Below are positions 24,929-32,344 of a DNA stretch of 33,634 bases, piece by piece. How positions within the stretch are numbered: position 1 is the first letter of the stretch; the number at the start of each line of letters is the position of its first letter. The stretch spans positions 1 through 33,634 of the forward strand of contig JAJZUC010000027.1 of the NCBI GenBank assembly GCA_021847245.1. Direction: 5' to 3'. The DNA comes from Deltaproteobacteria bacterium. GTDB taxonomy: Bacteria > Desulfobacterota > Desulfuromonadia > Geobacterales > Geobacteraceae. The notes under the pieces were generated by a model. It had not been told where the DNA came from, did not search any database, and was given only the letters and a program-made list of their open reading frames with translations. A program made the position numbers and the translations under genes.

Positions 24929-25948
24929 ATGTTTATCAGGAAACTATTCCGCAAGGGGCATGAATCGTATCGCGAAAAGGGGGAAAAGCTTCTTGCCGCC
25001 GGGCGGGTTGCCGAGGCCCGGTCTCTCTTTCAGGACGCTCTCGAGTCGCTTCCGTCCGATTGTCCGGGAAGGGAGGCGGTCGAGACCCAGCTCAGGGAGC
25101 GCATAGCCCTGGCAGGGAACCGGCTTGCCGAGTTGAACCTTGAAGAGGCCCGGCATGCCCTGAAATCTGGAGAGATCGTGAAGGCTGAAGAGCATCTGAA
25201 TTTGGCCCTTGACTTGGCAGAAGACGTAACTATCCGGGAAAAGGCGGAAAAAATTCTTGCCGCAACCTCAGGTGACGAGCCCCATGAACATGGCATTCAT
25301 GCTGGTGCCGGATGCAGCGGCTGTCACGGGACAAGCTGTCAACCCGGCGAAAGTGCGACGTTTTCAAGCCACGGCCTCATCGACTCCGATCGTTTTGAGC
25401 TTCTTGTCAGGCCGTTGCCCGGAGACTTGCCCGAACGGTATCTGGATTTGGGAAAGGAATTTGCAGAGGGCTATTTGGCGGCGGATGCCGGCGATACCGC
25501 AACTGCCAGGGCCGTCTATGAGGATCTCCTGTCGCGGGGCGAAAACGACATCCTTCGCTACGAGGTTGCTCTCCTGGATCACCGGGCAGGAGACATGGAG
25601 CGCTGTGAGCGGCAGTTGCGCCGCGCCCTCGAACTGAACGACGCTAATCCGCTCTGCAATCTCGTCCTGGTGCAGCTTTTAGGGGAAAACGGGCGCTTTG
25701 CCGAAGCCATTCCGCACCTGCAGGGGATGGTGGAGCGCAACATCCTTCCTGAGCAGGCAGAGATGTACCTGGGGGATATCCATCATGCCCAGGGTGACAA
25801 CCCGCGCGCCATTGAGCACTACTCCAGGCTTCTTTCCGGACAGTACAAACGGGAGGCGGCGGAAAGGCTGGCGGGGGTTCTTGTCGAATGCGGAAGAAAC
25901 GACGAGGCTGAATTTGTCGCGAAGCAGTATCTCAAGGGTTGCTGCTGA
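24929..25948 (+). CDS. TPR-repeat protein with a His/Cys-rich insert
   Basis: The 339-residue protein is made of helical tetratricopeptide-type repeats: about residues 10-115 and again from about 175 to the end. Between them lies a flexible insert near residues 120-135 with HEHGIH followed by CSGCHGTSC, including one CXXCH that looks like a heme c site. No signal peptide or membrane segment precedes it, so heme attachment is unlikely and metal binding is the simpler reading. The chain ends in GCC. The ATG at 24929 is preceded by GAGAGGTG; TTGACA at 24866-24871 may be a -35, though no good -10 follows. TPR proteins scaffold other proteins; no partner is evident. Confidence 0.82.
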   Translation: MFIRKLFRKGHESYREKGEKLLAAGRVAEARSLFQDALESLPSDCPGREAVETQLRERIALAGNRLAELNLEEARHALKSGEIVKAEEHLNLALDLAEDVTIREKAEKILAATSGDEPHEHGIHAGAGCSGCHGTSCQPGESATFSSHGLIDSDRFELLVRPLPGDLPERYLDLGKEFAEGYLAADAGDTATARAVYEDLLSRGENDILRYEVALLDHRAGDMERCERQLRRALELNDANPLCNLVLVQLLGENGRFAEAIPHLQGMVERNILPEQAEMYLGDIHHAQGDNPRAIEHYSRLLSGQYKREAAERLAGVLVECGRNDEAEFVAKQYLKGCC

Positions 25949-26055
25949 GGTTTTTCCCGAATTTACTAAAGTTTTTCTCTGCACCCGCCGATTGTTTAAT
26001 TAGATATGCCGCTTGCGATGTATTTCGTGAGTTCACTAACACGGGAGGCTACCGT

Positions 26056-26331
26056 ATGAACAAGTCCGAATTGATTGAGGCGCTGGCTGCAGAGAAAGGG
26101 CTTACTTACAAAAAGGCCGAAGAAGTGGTCAACATCATCTTCGACGCCATGTCCGACGCCATGGTGCGTGAAGAACGGATCGAGATCCGCGGCTTCGGAA
26201 GCTTTGTCGTCAAGGACTACAAGGCCTATACGGGAAGAAACCCGAAAACCGGCGACCCGATCGAGGTCAAGCCGAAGAAACTCCCCTTTTTCAAGGTTGG
26301 GAAGGAACTGAAGGAACGGGTGGACGGGTAG
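26056..26331 (+). CDS. HU/IHF-family DNA-binding protein
   Basis: The 91-residue protein is a nucleoid-associated DNA-bending protein: MNKSELIEALAAEKGLTYKKAEEVV, IEIRGFGSFVVKDYKAYTGRNPKTGDPIEV with the RNPKTG beta-arm tip, and a lysine-rich end. It dimerises and wraps or kinks DNA. It is closer to HU than to IHF by simple inspection, but the two are hard to separate. GGGAGG precedes the ATG. TTTAAT at 25995-26000 might be a -10 but has a poor -35. Confidence 0.95.
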   Translation: MNKSELIEALAAEKGLTYKKAEEVVNIIFDAMSDAMVREERIEIRGFGSFVVKDYKAYTGRNPKTGDPIEVKPKKLPFFKVGKELKERVDG

Positions 26332-26431
26332 CGTTGCCGTGTAGTTCCCCCCGAGTGGAGGAGTCTCCCGTTGTCCCCGTCCACGCTGATGCCGATGCAA
26401 GCCGGATACACCGACAGGACCAGCCGAATTG

Positions 26432-28000
26432 ATGCTGAGATTTCGCACCTTACTTACAATCTGCCTCATTTGTCTCGCCACGACGGCCTCTGCAAATCCA
26501 ACCATTAACGGCGAAACGGGTCTCATTACCGTTCCGTCAGCCGATACCCTCGATGCAGGCAATATCTGCGTCGGCGCCTGGGGCGAAGGGGTGAAGAGCG
26601 TCGGGGGGAGTGCCATCACGGTTCCGGTGGCCCTCACTCTCGGTATCGGCACTTTCTGGGAGCTGTACGGCACCTATCCCAATATTCTCTTCAACGGCAA
26701 GGAGGATGTGGGGGGCAGAGGATATGCGGAGCTCGGTTCGAAGATCCGTTTCATCGGCTCGCGCAGTTCCGCCTTCAAGATGGCGTTCGATCTTTCCGCA
26801 CAGCGCCAGATCTCTGAGGACAGGGCGGTTGACGGAACCACCAGCGGCAGCGTCAAGGTTATTGCCTCTTACGGCACAAGCCGTTTCGGGGTCCACGGCT
26901 ACTCCGGGTACCTGTTTTCCGGCTCCCCGCAAGGCCGGCAGTACGACAACGAGGTCCTCTACGGCGTCGGCGTCGAGTATTTTCCCGCCATGAGAATGAG
27001 GCTGACCGGCGAGCTGACCGGCAGCACGGGGCGCGATCCGGCGGCAGCCGCGCCGCGGGAAGGGCTGGTGGGATTCCAGTATTTCCTCTCGCCGCACCTG
27101 ACCCTCAACCTTGCAGGTGCAATCGGCCTTTCCGAGGGGAGCCCGGATTGGCGCGGCATCGTCGGTCTCACGGCCTGTCAGGGGGTCGGCACGTATGTAA
27201 AGCCGATTCCACGACTCGGTCAAGGGCTAGATTCCGAGGAAGAGAAGAACAAAAAACCTGTCAAGGTGAGCAAGATTATCCCCATTTCTTCACTCCTGGT
27301 AAAATCCCTTGCCCCTGCGGCACCGGTCAGCAAGCTGGAGGTGCCGGTCGAATCCGACAGGGAAGAGATCGTCATCAAGCCGTACGGCCAGGTTACGCTG
27401 CCGGCCCAGCCGGCTGCGGCAAAAGTGATGGCGCCGGCGCCCCACGAAGAGGTTTCTCTCGCCCAGCACGGCGAGGAGGTGCGACTCGTATCGCACCCCG
27501 GTAAAAAGCTGGAAAATTCAGCGGTCGAGTACACCCTCAACCGGCTTGAGGGGGTAACGCCCCTTTACGGAGTCGATGTCAAGGGGCAGAACATCCTGAT
27601 GGCCTCGGCCGAGAACGAGCAGATTCCCGAGACAATGACCGTCTACCGGAAGTTCCGCTTTCCGGATGTCACCTTCGATTTCGACCAGTGGAGCCTGTCG
27701 GAGGAGGGGAAGAAGTCGCTTGCGGAGGTTGCGGAGCTGATCCGCAAGGACAAACGGTGGGTGTTTCTCCGTGTCGACGGATATACCGACAACATCGGTT
27801 CCGCCAGTTACAACATGGATCTCTCCCTCAAACGGGCGATTTCGGTGGCCGGTTACCTGATTGCCCGGGAAGGGATCGATCCTTCCCGCATCTTCGTCAA
27901 GGGTCTCGGCAAGTCGAAACCGCTGGGTGACAATGCTACTCCGGAGGGGCGCAGGCTCAACCGCCGCTGCGAGATTCTTTTCCTGGTTCCGAAGGAGTGA
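26432..28000 (+). CDS. OmpA-family outer-membrane protein with N-terminal beta-barrel-like domain
   Basis: The 522-residue protein has a signal peptide ending near ATTASA-NPT. Residues about 24-265 are a Gly/aromatic-rich alternating region starting INGETGLITVPSADTLDAG, which recalls YjbH-like outer-membrane barrels. A Pro/Ala/Val-rich linker (about 265-380) leads to a C-terminal OmpA domain (about 400-520) with FDFDQWSLSEEGKKSL, VDGYTDNIGSASYN and the peptidoglycan-binding EGRRLNRRCEI. It likely anchors the outer membrane to peptidoglycan. The start may instead be the TTG at 26429, one codon earlier, which sits better relative to AGGA. Confidence 0.88.
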   Translation: MLRFRTLLTICLICLATTASANPTINGETGLITVPSADTLDAGNICVGAWGEGVKSVGGSAITVPVALTLGIGTFWELYGTYPNILFNGKEDVGGRGYAELGSKIRFIGSRSSAFKMAFDLSAQRQISEDRAVDGTTSGSVKVIASYGTSRFGVHGYSGYLFSGSPQGRQYDNEVLYGVGVEYFPAMRMRLTGELTGSTGRDPAAAAPREGLVGFQYFLSPHLTLNLAGAIGLSEGSPDWRGIVGLTACQGVGTYVKPIPRLGQGLDSEEEKNKKPVKVSKIIPISSLLVKSLAPAAPVSKLEVPVESDREEIVIKPYGQVTLPAQPAAAKVMAPAPHEEVSLAQHGEEVRLVSHPGKKLENSAVEYTLNRLEGVTPLYGVDVKGQNILMASAENEQIPETMTVYRKFRFPDVTFDFDQWSLSEEGKKSLAEVAELIRKDKRWVFLRVDGYTDNIGSASYNMDLSLKRAISVAGYLIAREGIDPSRIFVKGLGKSKPLGDNATPEGRRLNRRCEILFLVPKE

Positions 28001-28002
28001 CG

Positions 28003-28455
28003 ATGAGACTTGCGCCGACTCTCATACCTCTTGTTGTTGTCGCCGCATCTTCCGCCACCGCCCTGGGGGACGACCGGGAACAGAAACAGTTCCTGCACGA
28101 GGAAGCTATCGCCACGGTCATGGCGCACGGCAACTCGTTTTGCCTCGATCAAAAGATGATGAAAAGTATCGATCTCTTTGCTCCGCGTCTCAAGTCCCTC
28201 GCCAAAGGGGGGGTGATTCGCATCGAAGGGTTCTCCCGCCGGGGTAAGGATCGGGAAGCCCAGGTGCGAAACTCCTTCTACCTTGCGCTCGAAGCGCAAA
28301 AGTATCTTCGGGAAAGGCACGGGGTGAGCGCCGATATCTATCTCTCCGCCGTCCCGGACGGGCAGGATTCAACCACCGACTTTCTCAGGATCGCCGTCTT
28401 TGCGGACGCCTTTTCGGCGATTCATGTCTCCCGCGTCGGGGGCACCTCCCGGTAG
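28003..28455 (+). CDS. secreted protein with degenerate OmpA-like domain
   Basis: The 150-residue product has a signal peptide (cleavage near ATALG-DD). Its remainder can be laid against an OmpA domain: GGVIRIEGFSRRG at the VDGYTDN position, then FYLALEAQKYLRERHGVSADIYLSAV. It lacks the TDN aspartate and the NRR arginine that bind peptidoglycan in OmpA. GAAGGAG lies five bases before the ATG, partly in the previous gene's end, so it is probably co-translated with the OmpA-family protein. Function unknown; relationship to OmpA is my alignment by eye. Confidence 0.75.
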   Translation: MRLAPTLIPLVVVAASSATALGDDREQKQFLHEEAIATVMAHGNSFCLDQKMMKSIDLFAPRLKSLAKGGVIRIEGFSRRGKDREAQVRNSFYLALEAQKYLRERHGVSADIYLSAVPDGQDSTTDFLRIAVFADAFSAIHVSRVGGTSR

Positions 28456-28474
28456 CCTTCGGACAGATTACTGC

Positions 28475-28505
28475 TTGACGCTTCACCCTTTTCGTGACGT
28501 ATAAT
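28475..28505 (+). promoter_or_regulatory. candidate promoter for the lipoprotein gene
   Basis: A perfect TATAAT at 28500-28505 with TTGACG at 28475-28480. The 19-base spacer is longer than ideal. The transcript would start near 28512. Confidence 0.45.
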
Positions 28506-28602
28506 TCCGCCTGCCTGCTGCAGACGGACAGAACCGTTGCGGCATGGTACACTGACAAAAGCGGTCTCACCGGCTCCGATTTCCCTCAAGGGGGTACCCG
28601 AC

Positions 28603-29241
28603 ATGAAAAGGCTTGCTCTCCCACTTGTCCTTGCCGTAATCGTTCTTTCCGGCTGTGCGATGAAGGTCATCCCGCAGCCCGTCGCCCAGGGGGTTGTGAA
28701 TCCGTCGGACAATTCGCAGACCATCACCAAGGATGGGGTCTACATCAAGGTTGCCAACAGCGACACGGAAATCGTCGCTTACAATCTCGAAAACATGGTG
28801 ACGGCCTTCTCGGTTTCGATTCACAACCAGACCGACCACGAAGTAGCATTCGATACCGACTCCTTCCTCCTCCTCGACGATCAGAAACGCCAGTACTTCC
28901 CGCTGACCCCGGACAAGGTGAAGGAGTTCGTCTCCCGTGATTCCTACTACCTGATTCCCTATCCCTACGTCGGATTCTACTACCTTGAGGATTACGAGAA
29001 GACATCTTTCTACAACGCTACCAATTCGCAACTCCCCTACTACTACGAAGTCTACCCGCAGGATATCTACACCCGGGCGCTGAGCGCCGGCTCCATCATC
29101 CCGGGCGCCAAGGCTGCCGGCCTCGTCTATTTCAGGATCGACCTCTCGTCAGTCAAGGAAGTCACCCTGCTGGTCTACCGCAAGGGGGCCTCCAGGTCCG
29201 GGCCGCCCGATTTCTCCTTTCCCTTTGTCATCAAGAAATAG
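28603..29241 (+). CDS. outer-membrane lipoprotein of unknown function
   Basis: The 212-residue protein has a type II signal peptide with lipobox LSGC, so Cys18 would be lipidated; the next residue is Ala, not Asp, which favours the outer membrane. The mature part is beta-rich, with SVSIHNQTDHEVAFDTDSFLLLDD resembling an immunoglobulin-like fold, and a Tyr-rich central stretch (about residues 115-155). I do not recognise a named family. The ATG at 28603 has AAGGGGG nine bases upstream; an earlier in-frame ATG would place 22 non-signal residues before the signal peptide. Confidence 0.85.
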   Translation: MKRLALPLVLAVIVLSGCAMKVIPQPVAQGVVNPSDNSQTITKDGVYIKVANSDTEIVAYNLENMVTAFSVSIHNQTDHEVAFDTDSFLLLDDQKRQYFPLTPDKVKEFVSRDSYYLIPYPYVGFYYLEDYEKTSFYNATNSQLPYYYEVYPQDIYTRALSAGSIIPGAKAAGLVYFRIDLSSVKEVTLLVYRKGASRSGPPDFSFPFVIKK

Positions 29242-29262
29242 CGTCGGGGAGCAGTTCTTCCC

Positions 29263-30894
29263 ATGACGGTTCTGTACATCCTCGAGGCGCTCGGGGGGCT
29301 CGGCCTGTTCATTCTCGGCATGAAGTCGATGTCGGGAGGGCTCCAGAAACTCGCCGGCGATCGGTTTCGGCGCTCCCTCGAACGGATCGCCGGCAACCGC
29401 CTGACGGCGGCGCTCCTCGGCAGCTCGCTTTCGGCGCTTTTCCAGTCGAGCAGCGCCGCCTGCATCCTTACCGTCGGCTTCGTCAACGCCGGCCTCATCT
29501 CCCTCTACCAGGCCCTCGGCGTTCTCCTCGGCACCGGCATCGGCACAACTCTGGCCGTGCAGTTCATTGCCTTCAAGATTACCTCCTTCGCGCTTCCCGC
29601 CATCTTTGTCGGCGTTCTGCTGAAATGCTTCTGCACGAGACGCAGATGGGTAAACGCGGGCGAACTGATCCTTGGCGCAGGACTGATCTTCCTCGGGCTG
29701 CGGATCATGGAGGCGAATCTGCTGCCGCTGCAGCAGAATGCCCTTCTGTTCAGTCACGAATCGTTCCTGATCCCCAAACGGGCGACCGCCGTCATCTTCG
29801 GGGCGCTGCTGGCGCTTCTCGTCCAGTCGGGGAGCACCGCCGTCGGCATCGCCATGGCGCTTGCCGGCAGCGGGCTCGTCTCCTTCGACACTGCCGCAGC
29901 CATGGTGATCGGCGAACTGGTCGGCACCTCGATCATTACCGCCATAGCATCCATCGGCGGGACCCTGGAAGCGAAGCGGACCGTCATCTTCTATTTTCTG
30001 ATCAACCTGTTCGCCGTTGTGGTCGTCATGCTGCTGTTCCCTTCGTTTCTCCGGCTGGTAGCGCTCATCTCCCCCTCCGACATGACCAGCTCTTCCTCCA
30101 TCTCCCGAAGCCTCGCCAACACCCATACCCTCTTCAGCACCCTGAACGCCTGCATCTTCCTCCCGCTGATCGGTTTTTTCGCCCGCTCCGCCCCCCGCAT
30201 CCTCCCGGCGCGTCCCGGCGCCGCGGGGGTGGAGCTCCGGACGGTGTTCATCGACCCCCGCGTCATCAACACTCCCCCCATTGCCCTGCTTCAGGCCCGT
30301 AACGAGCTGAAACGGATGGCCGACATCGTCCGGTCCATGTATGGCGAAATGGCGGAGCAGTTTTTCCGCTACGACGCTAAGAAGGCGTCGGTGATCAGTC
30401 AGAAGGAAGCCGCCGTCGACATCATCCAGCGGGACGTCGCCGATTTTCTGGTTTCCCTCTCGCGCAAGCCGCTGCCTCCGGAAAACAGCTACGAGATCCC
30501 GGTCATGCTCCAGCTCGTCAGCGAACTGGAGCATGTGGGGGACCAGGCAGAGGCCGTCCTGGAATATCTGCGGCGCAAGAAGGAGGAAAAACTGATCTTC
30601 TCCGCCTTCGCCATGACCGAGATCCGCAATCTTGCCCGCAAGGTCCAGGAACTCGTCGAGCTTGCCACCGACAGCATCGACGCTCCGCAGGCAGGGGCGG
30701 AGGAGAGGGGGAGGGTGCTCAGAAACGAAGTGGCGGTGATGCGGGATGCCATGCTGACCAATCACATCAAACGCCTTTCCGCCGGTAAATGCACCGTCAG
30801 GGCCGGCCTGATCTACGCCGACATGATCTCGTCATTCGCCAAGATCGCCGATTCATGCCTCGCCATTATCGAAACGAAAAGGGAGTTCATCTGA
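29263..30894 (+). CDS. Na/Pi cotransporter family protein with PhoU-like C-terminal domain
   Basis: The 543-residue inner-membrane protein is expected to import phosphate with sodium. It has an inverted pair of transporter halves with the QSSSA (about residue 61) and QSGSTAVG (about residue 188) signatures, about eight hydrophobic segments in the first 310 residues, and a cytoplasmic helical PhoU-like domain from about 340 (ARNELKRMADIV, ELEHVGDQAEAV). GGGGAG lies about 12 bases upstream of the ATG. The stop overlaps the next start as TGATG, linking it to a polyphosphate/ppGpp phosphatase. Confidence 0.93.
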   Translation: MTVLYILEALGGLGLFILGMKSMSGGLQKLAGDRFRRSLERIAGNRLTAALLGSSLSALFQSSSAACILTVGFVNAGLISLYQALGVLLGTGIGTTLAVQFIAFKITSFALPAIFVGVLLKCFCTRRRWVNAGELILGAGLIFLGLRIMEANLLPLQQNALLFSHESFLIPKRATAVIFGALLALLVQSGSTAVGIAMALAGSGLVSFDTAAAMVIGELVGTSIITAIASIGGTLEAKRTVIFYFLINLFAVVVVMLLFPSFLRLVALISPSDMTSSSSISRSLANTHTLFSTLNACIFLPLIGFFARSAPRILPARPGAAGVELRTVFIDPRVINTPPIALLQARNELKRMADIVRSMYGEMAEQFFRYDAKKASVISQKEAAVDIIQRDVADFLVSLSRKPLPPENSYEIPVMLQLVSELEHVGDQAEAVLEYLRRKKEEKLIFSAFAMTEIRNLARKVQELVELATDSIDAPQAGAEERGRVLRNEVAVMRDAMLTNHIKRLSAGKCTVRAGLIYADMISSFAKIADSCLAIIETKREFI

Positions 30895-31856
30895 TGCCGC
30901 AGCCGCCGTTCGCCTCCATAGATCTCGGGACCAACACCGCCCGCCTCCTCATCGGCCGGGTCGAAGTAGGGGAGGTGGTGCCGCTTGTCGTCAGGCGCCG
31001 GATCACGCGTCTGGGGGGGGGGTTCACCAGGGAACGGGGGATCTCGGACGAGGCCTGGCAGCGCTCCCGCGATACCCTGATCGCCTTTGCCGATGAAATG
31101 AAGCGGGCCGGCGTCGTCCGGTCGCGAGCCGTGGCGACGAGCGCGGTGCGTGACGCCGTCAACGGACCCGCTTTCTGCGCGGACGTTCTCGAACGTACCG
31201 GCATCAGGCTGGAAGTGATCGACGGCCGCGAGGAAGGGCTTCTTACCTTGGAGGGGGTCCTCTCCGCTCTCGATCGGAAAGAGGGGGATTTCTGCGTTTT
31301 CGACGTCGGGGGCGGAAGCACCGAGTATACCCTCGCCGAGGGAGACTCCCCTCTCTTCACCGAAAGCCTGCCGCTCGGGGTCGTCCGTCTCACGGAGGGG
31401 AAACCGGATCTTGCCGCCATGGAGGAGAAGATCGTCAGGGAGCTCGGCAGGGTAAAGGCGAAAATCGTGGCCGCGGGGCTCGCCGAGCGACTCGGCCGCG
31501 CCACGTTGGTGGGGACCGCCGGCACCGCCACGACCCTTGCCGCCATCAGCCTCCGGATGGAGGAGTACGACTACCGCCGGGTAAACAACCACGTTCTCTC
31601 TGTCGGAGAGATTCGGGACATCCTTGCGCTGCTCGCCCCCTTGCCTCCGTCCGAGCGCCTGAAGGTCCCCGGACTCGAAAAAGGGAGGGAGGACCTGATC
31701 ATCGCCGGGACCCTGATCACCCTGAAGACCATGGAGCTGTTCGGTTTCGAGAAGATGAAGGTGAGCGACTTCGGCCTCCTCGAAGGGGTCCTGCTGAACA
31801 TGGCGAAGACGGGAGGGGGCACTTCTTCTACATCCCCGGACCACCAAAGGTCTTGA
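30894..31856 (+). CDS. Ppx/GppA-family phosphatase
   Basis: The 320-residue ASKHA-fold enzyme belongs to exopolyphosphatase/guanosine pentaphosphatase. It shows the phosphate-1 motif SIDLGTNTARLLIG at the N-terminus, DVGGGSTEYTL, and VGTAGTATTLAAI. It is the short single-domain form, lacking the C-terminal HD-like region of E. coli Ppx/GppA (~500 residues), so activity on polyphosphate or pppGpp cannot be told apart. The ATG at 30894 overlaps the transporter stop and has GGGAG nine bases upstream. The last 29 bases overlap the convergent cytochrome gene. Confidence 0.92.
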   Translation: MPQPPFASIDLGTNTARLLIGRVEVGEVVPLVVRRRITRLGGGFTRERGISDEAWQRSRDTLIAFADEMKRAGVVRSRAVATSAVRDAVNGPAFCADVLERTGIRLEVIDGREEGLLTLEGVLSALDRKEGDFCVFDVGGGSTEYTLAEGDSPLFTESLPLGVVRLTEGKPDLAAMEEKIVRELGRVKAKIVAAGLAERLGRATLVGTAGTATTLAAISLRMEEYDYRRVNNHVLSVGEIRDILALLAPLPPSERLKVPGLEKGREDLIIAGTLITLKTMELFGFEKMKVSDFGLLEGVLLNMAKTGGGTSSTSPDHQRS

Positions 31857-32148
31857 TGTAGCCGACAAGCGATTTCATGTCATCCGAGTCGGGGTCCAGC
31901 GGTTTCCCCTTCAGTGACTTCTCGATGCAGCGGTTGACGATCGACGTCAGTTTCTCGTCCCCGTAGGAGCTGGCCGCCCATTCGAGTTTCCTGCCGCCGG
32001 GGTGGCAGGTGGCGCAGCTCTTGCCGTTGGTCCCGAGCTTCACGCTTTCGAACAGCTCCTTCCCGCGGTCAAGGGAGACGCCTGCCGCATAGACGGCGGT
32101 TCCCCCTGCCAGCAGCGCGATAAGGCCGTAGCATACCGATCTGTTCAT
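31828..32148 (-). CDS. small secreted monoheme c-type cytochrome
   Basis: The 106-residue precursor has a signal peptide ending near VYAAG and a single heme motif CATCH (Cys45, Cys48, His49). Met91 (DSDDM), about 42 residues later, is a likely sixth ligand, giving a class I-like His/Met heme. Cys74 is an extra cysteine. It should act in periplasmic electron transfer. The ATG at 32148 has AAGGAGG six bases upstream; an earlier in-frame start would bury the signal peptide. It converges on and overlaps the Ppx/GppA gene and diverges from iorA. Confidence 0.9.
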   Translation of the reverse strand: MNRSVCYGLIALLAGGTAVYAAGVSLDRGKELFESVKLGTNGKSCATCHPGGRKLEWAASSYGDEKLTSIVNRCIEKSLKGKPLDPDSDDMKSLVGYIKTFGGPGM

Positions 32149-32224
32149 CCGTTCCTCCTTTGGCGTTTTCTTCAAGGGTAATCAGATGAGATTCAAAGTC
32201 AATGCCAGCTCTGTTTTTCATTTC

Positions 32225-32248
32225 GCTAAACGTTTTAGAAACCCGTTT
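32225..32248. promoter_or_regulatory. putative operator between the cytochrome and iorA
   Basis: CTAAA-CGT-TTTAG forms a small palindrome (32226-32238) that runs into AACCCGTTT (32240-32248), 10 bases before the iorA -35. The last 15 bases match 19807-19821 at 13 positions, and GCTAAAC matches GTTAAAC before that. Confidence 0.4.
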
Positions 32249-32258
32249 TACAAAGCAG

Positions 32259-32288
32259 TTGACTAACAAACCGCTTCTTTTGTATATT
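32259..32288 (+). promoter_or_regulatory. sigma70 promoter of iorA
   Basis: TTGACT, an 18-base spacer and TATATT. The expected start is near 32295, about 50 bases before the iorA ATG. Confidence 0.7.
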
Positions 32289-32300
32289 CCGTGGGCAATT

Positions 32301-32328
32301 AAGGGGGCTCCCCCCTTATTTTATTTTT
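32301..32328 (+). terminator. terminator-like hairpin in the iorA leader
   Basis: AAGGGGG / CCCCCTT form a 7-bp stem with loop CTC, followed by ATTTTATTTTT. It looks like an intrinsic terminator but begins only about six bases after the predicted transcript start, so it may be a 5' stabilising hairpin or a terminator for transcription arriving from upstream. Confidence 0.5.
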
Positions 32329-32344
32329 CAGGGAAAATTTCATC

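Noticed and set aside
25290-25340. Calling the TPR protein a c-type cytochrome from its CXXCH
   Set aside because: No signal peptide or membrane anchor to bring the motif to the periplasm where heme c is attached.
32195-32215. Possible sigma54 or sigma70 promoter for the monoheme cytochrome (TGGCATTGACTTTGAA complement region)
   Set aside because: The -12 dinucleotide is GA rather than GC, and the TTGACT has no acceptable -10 at 16-18 bases.
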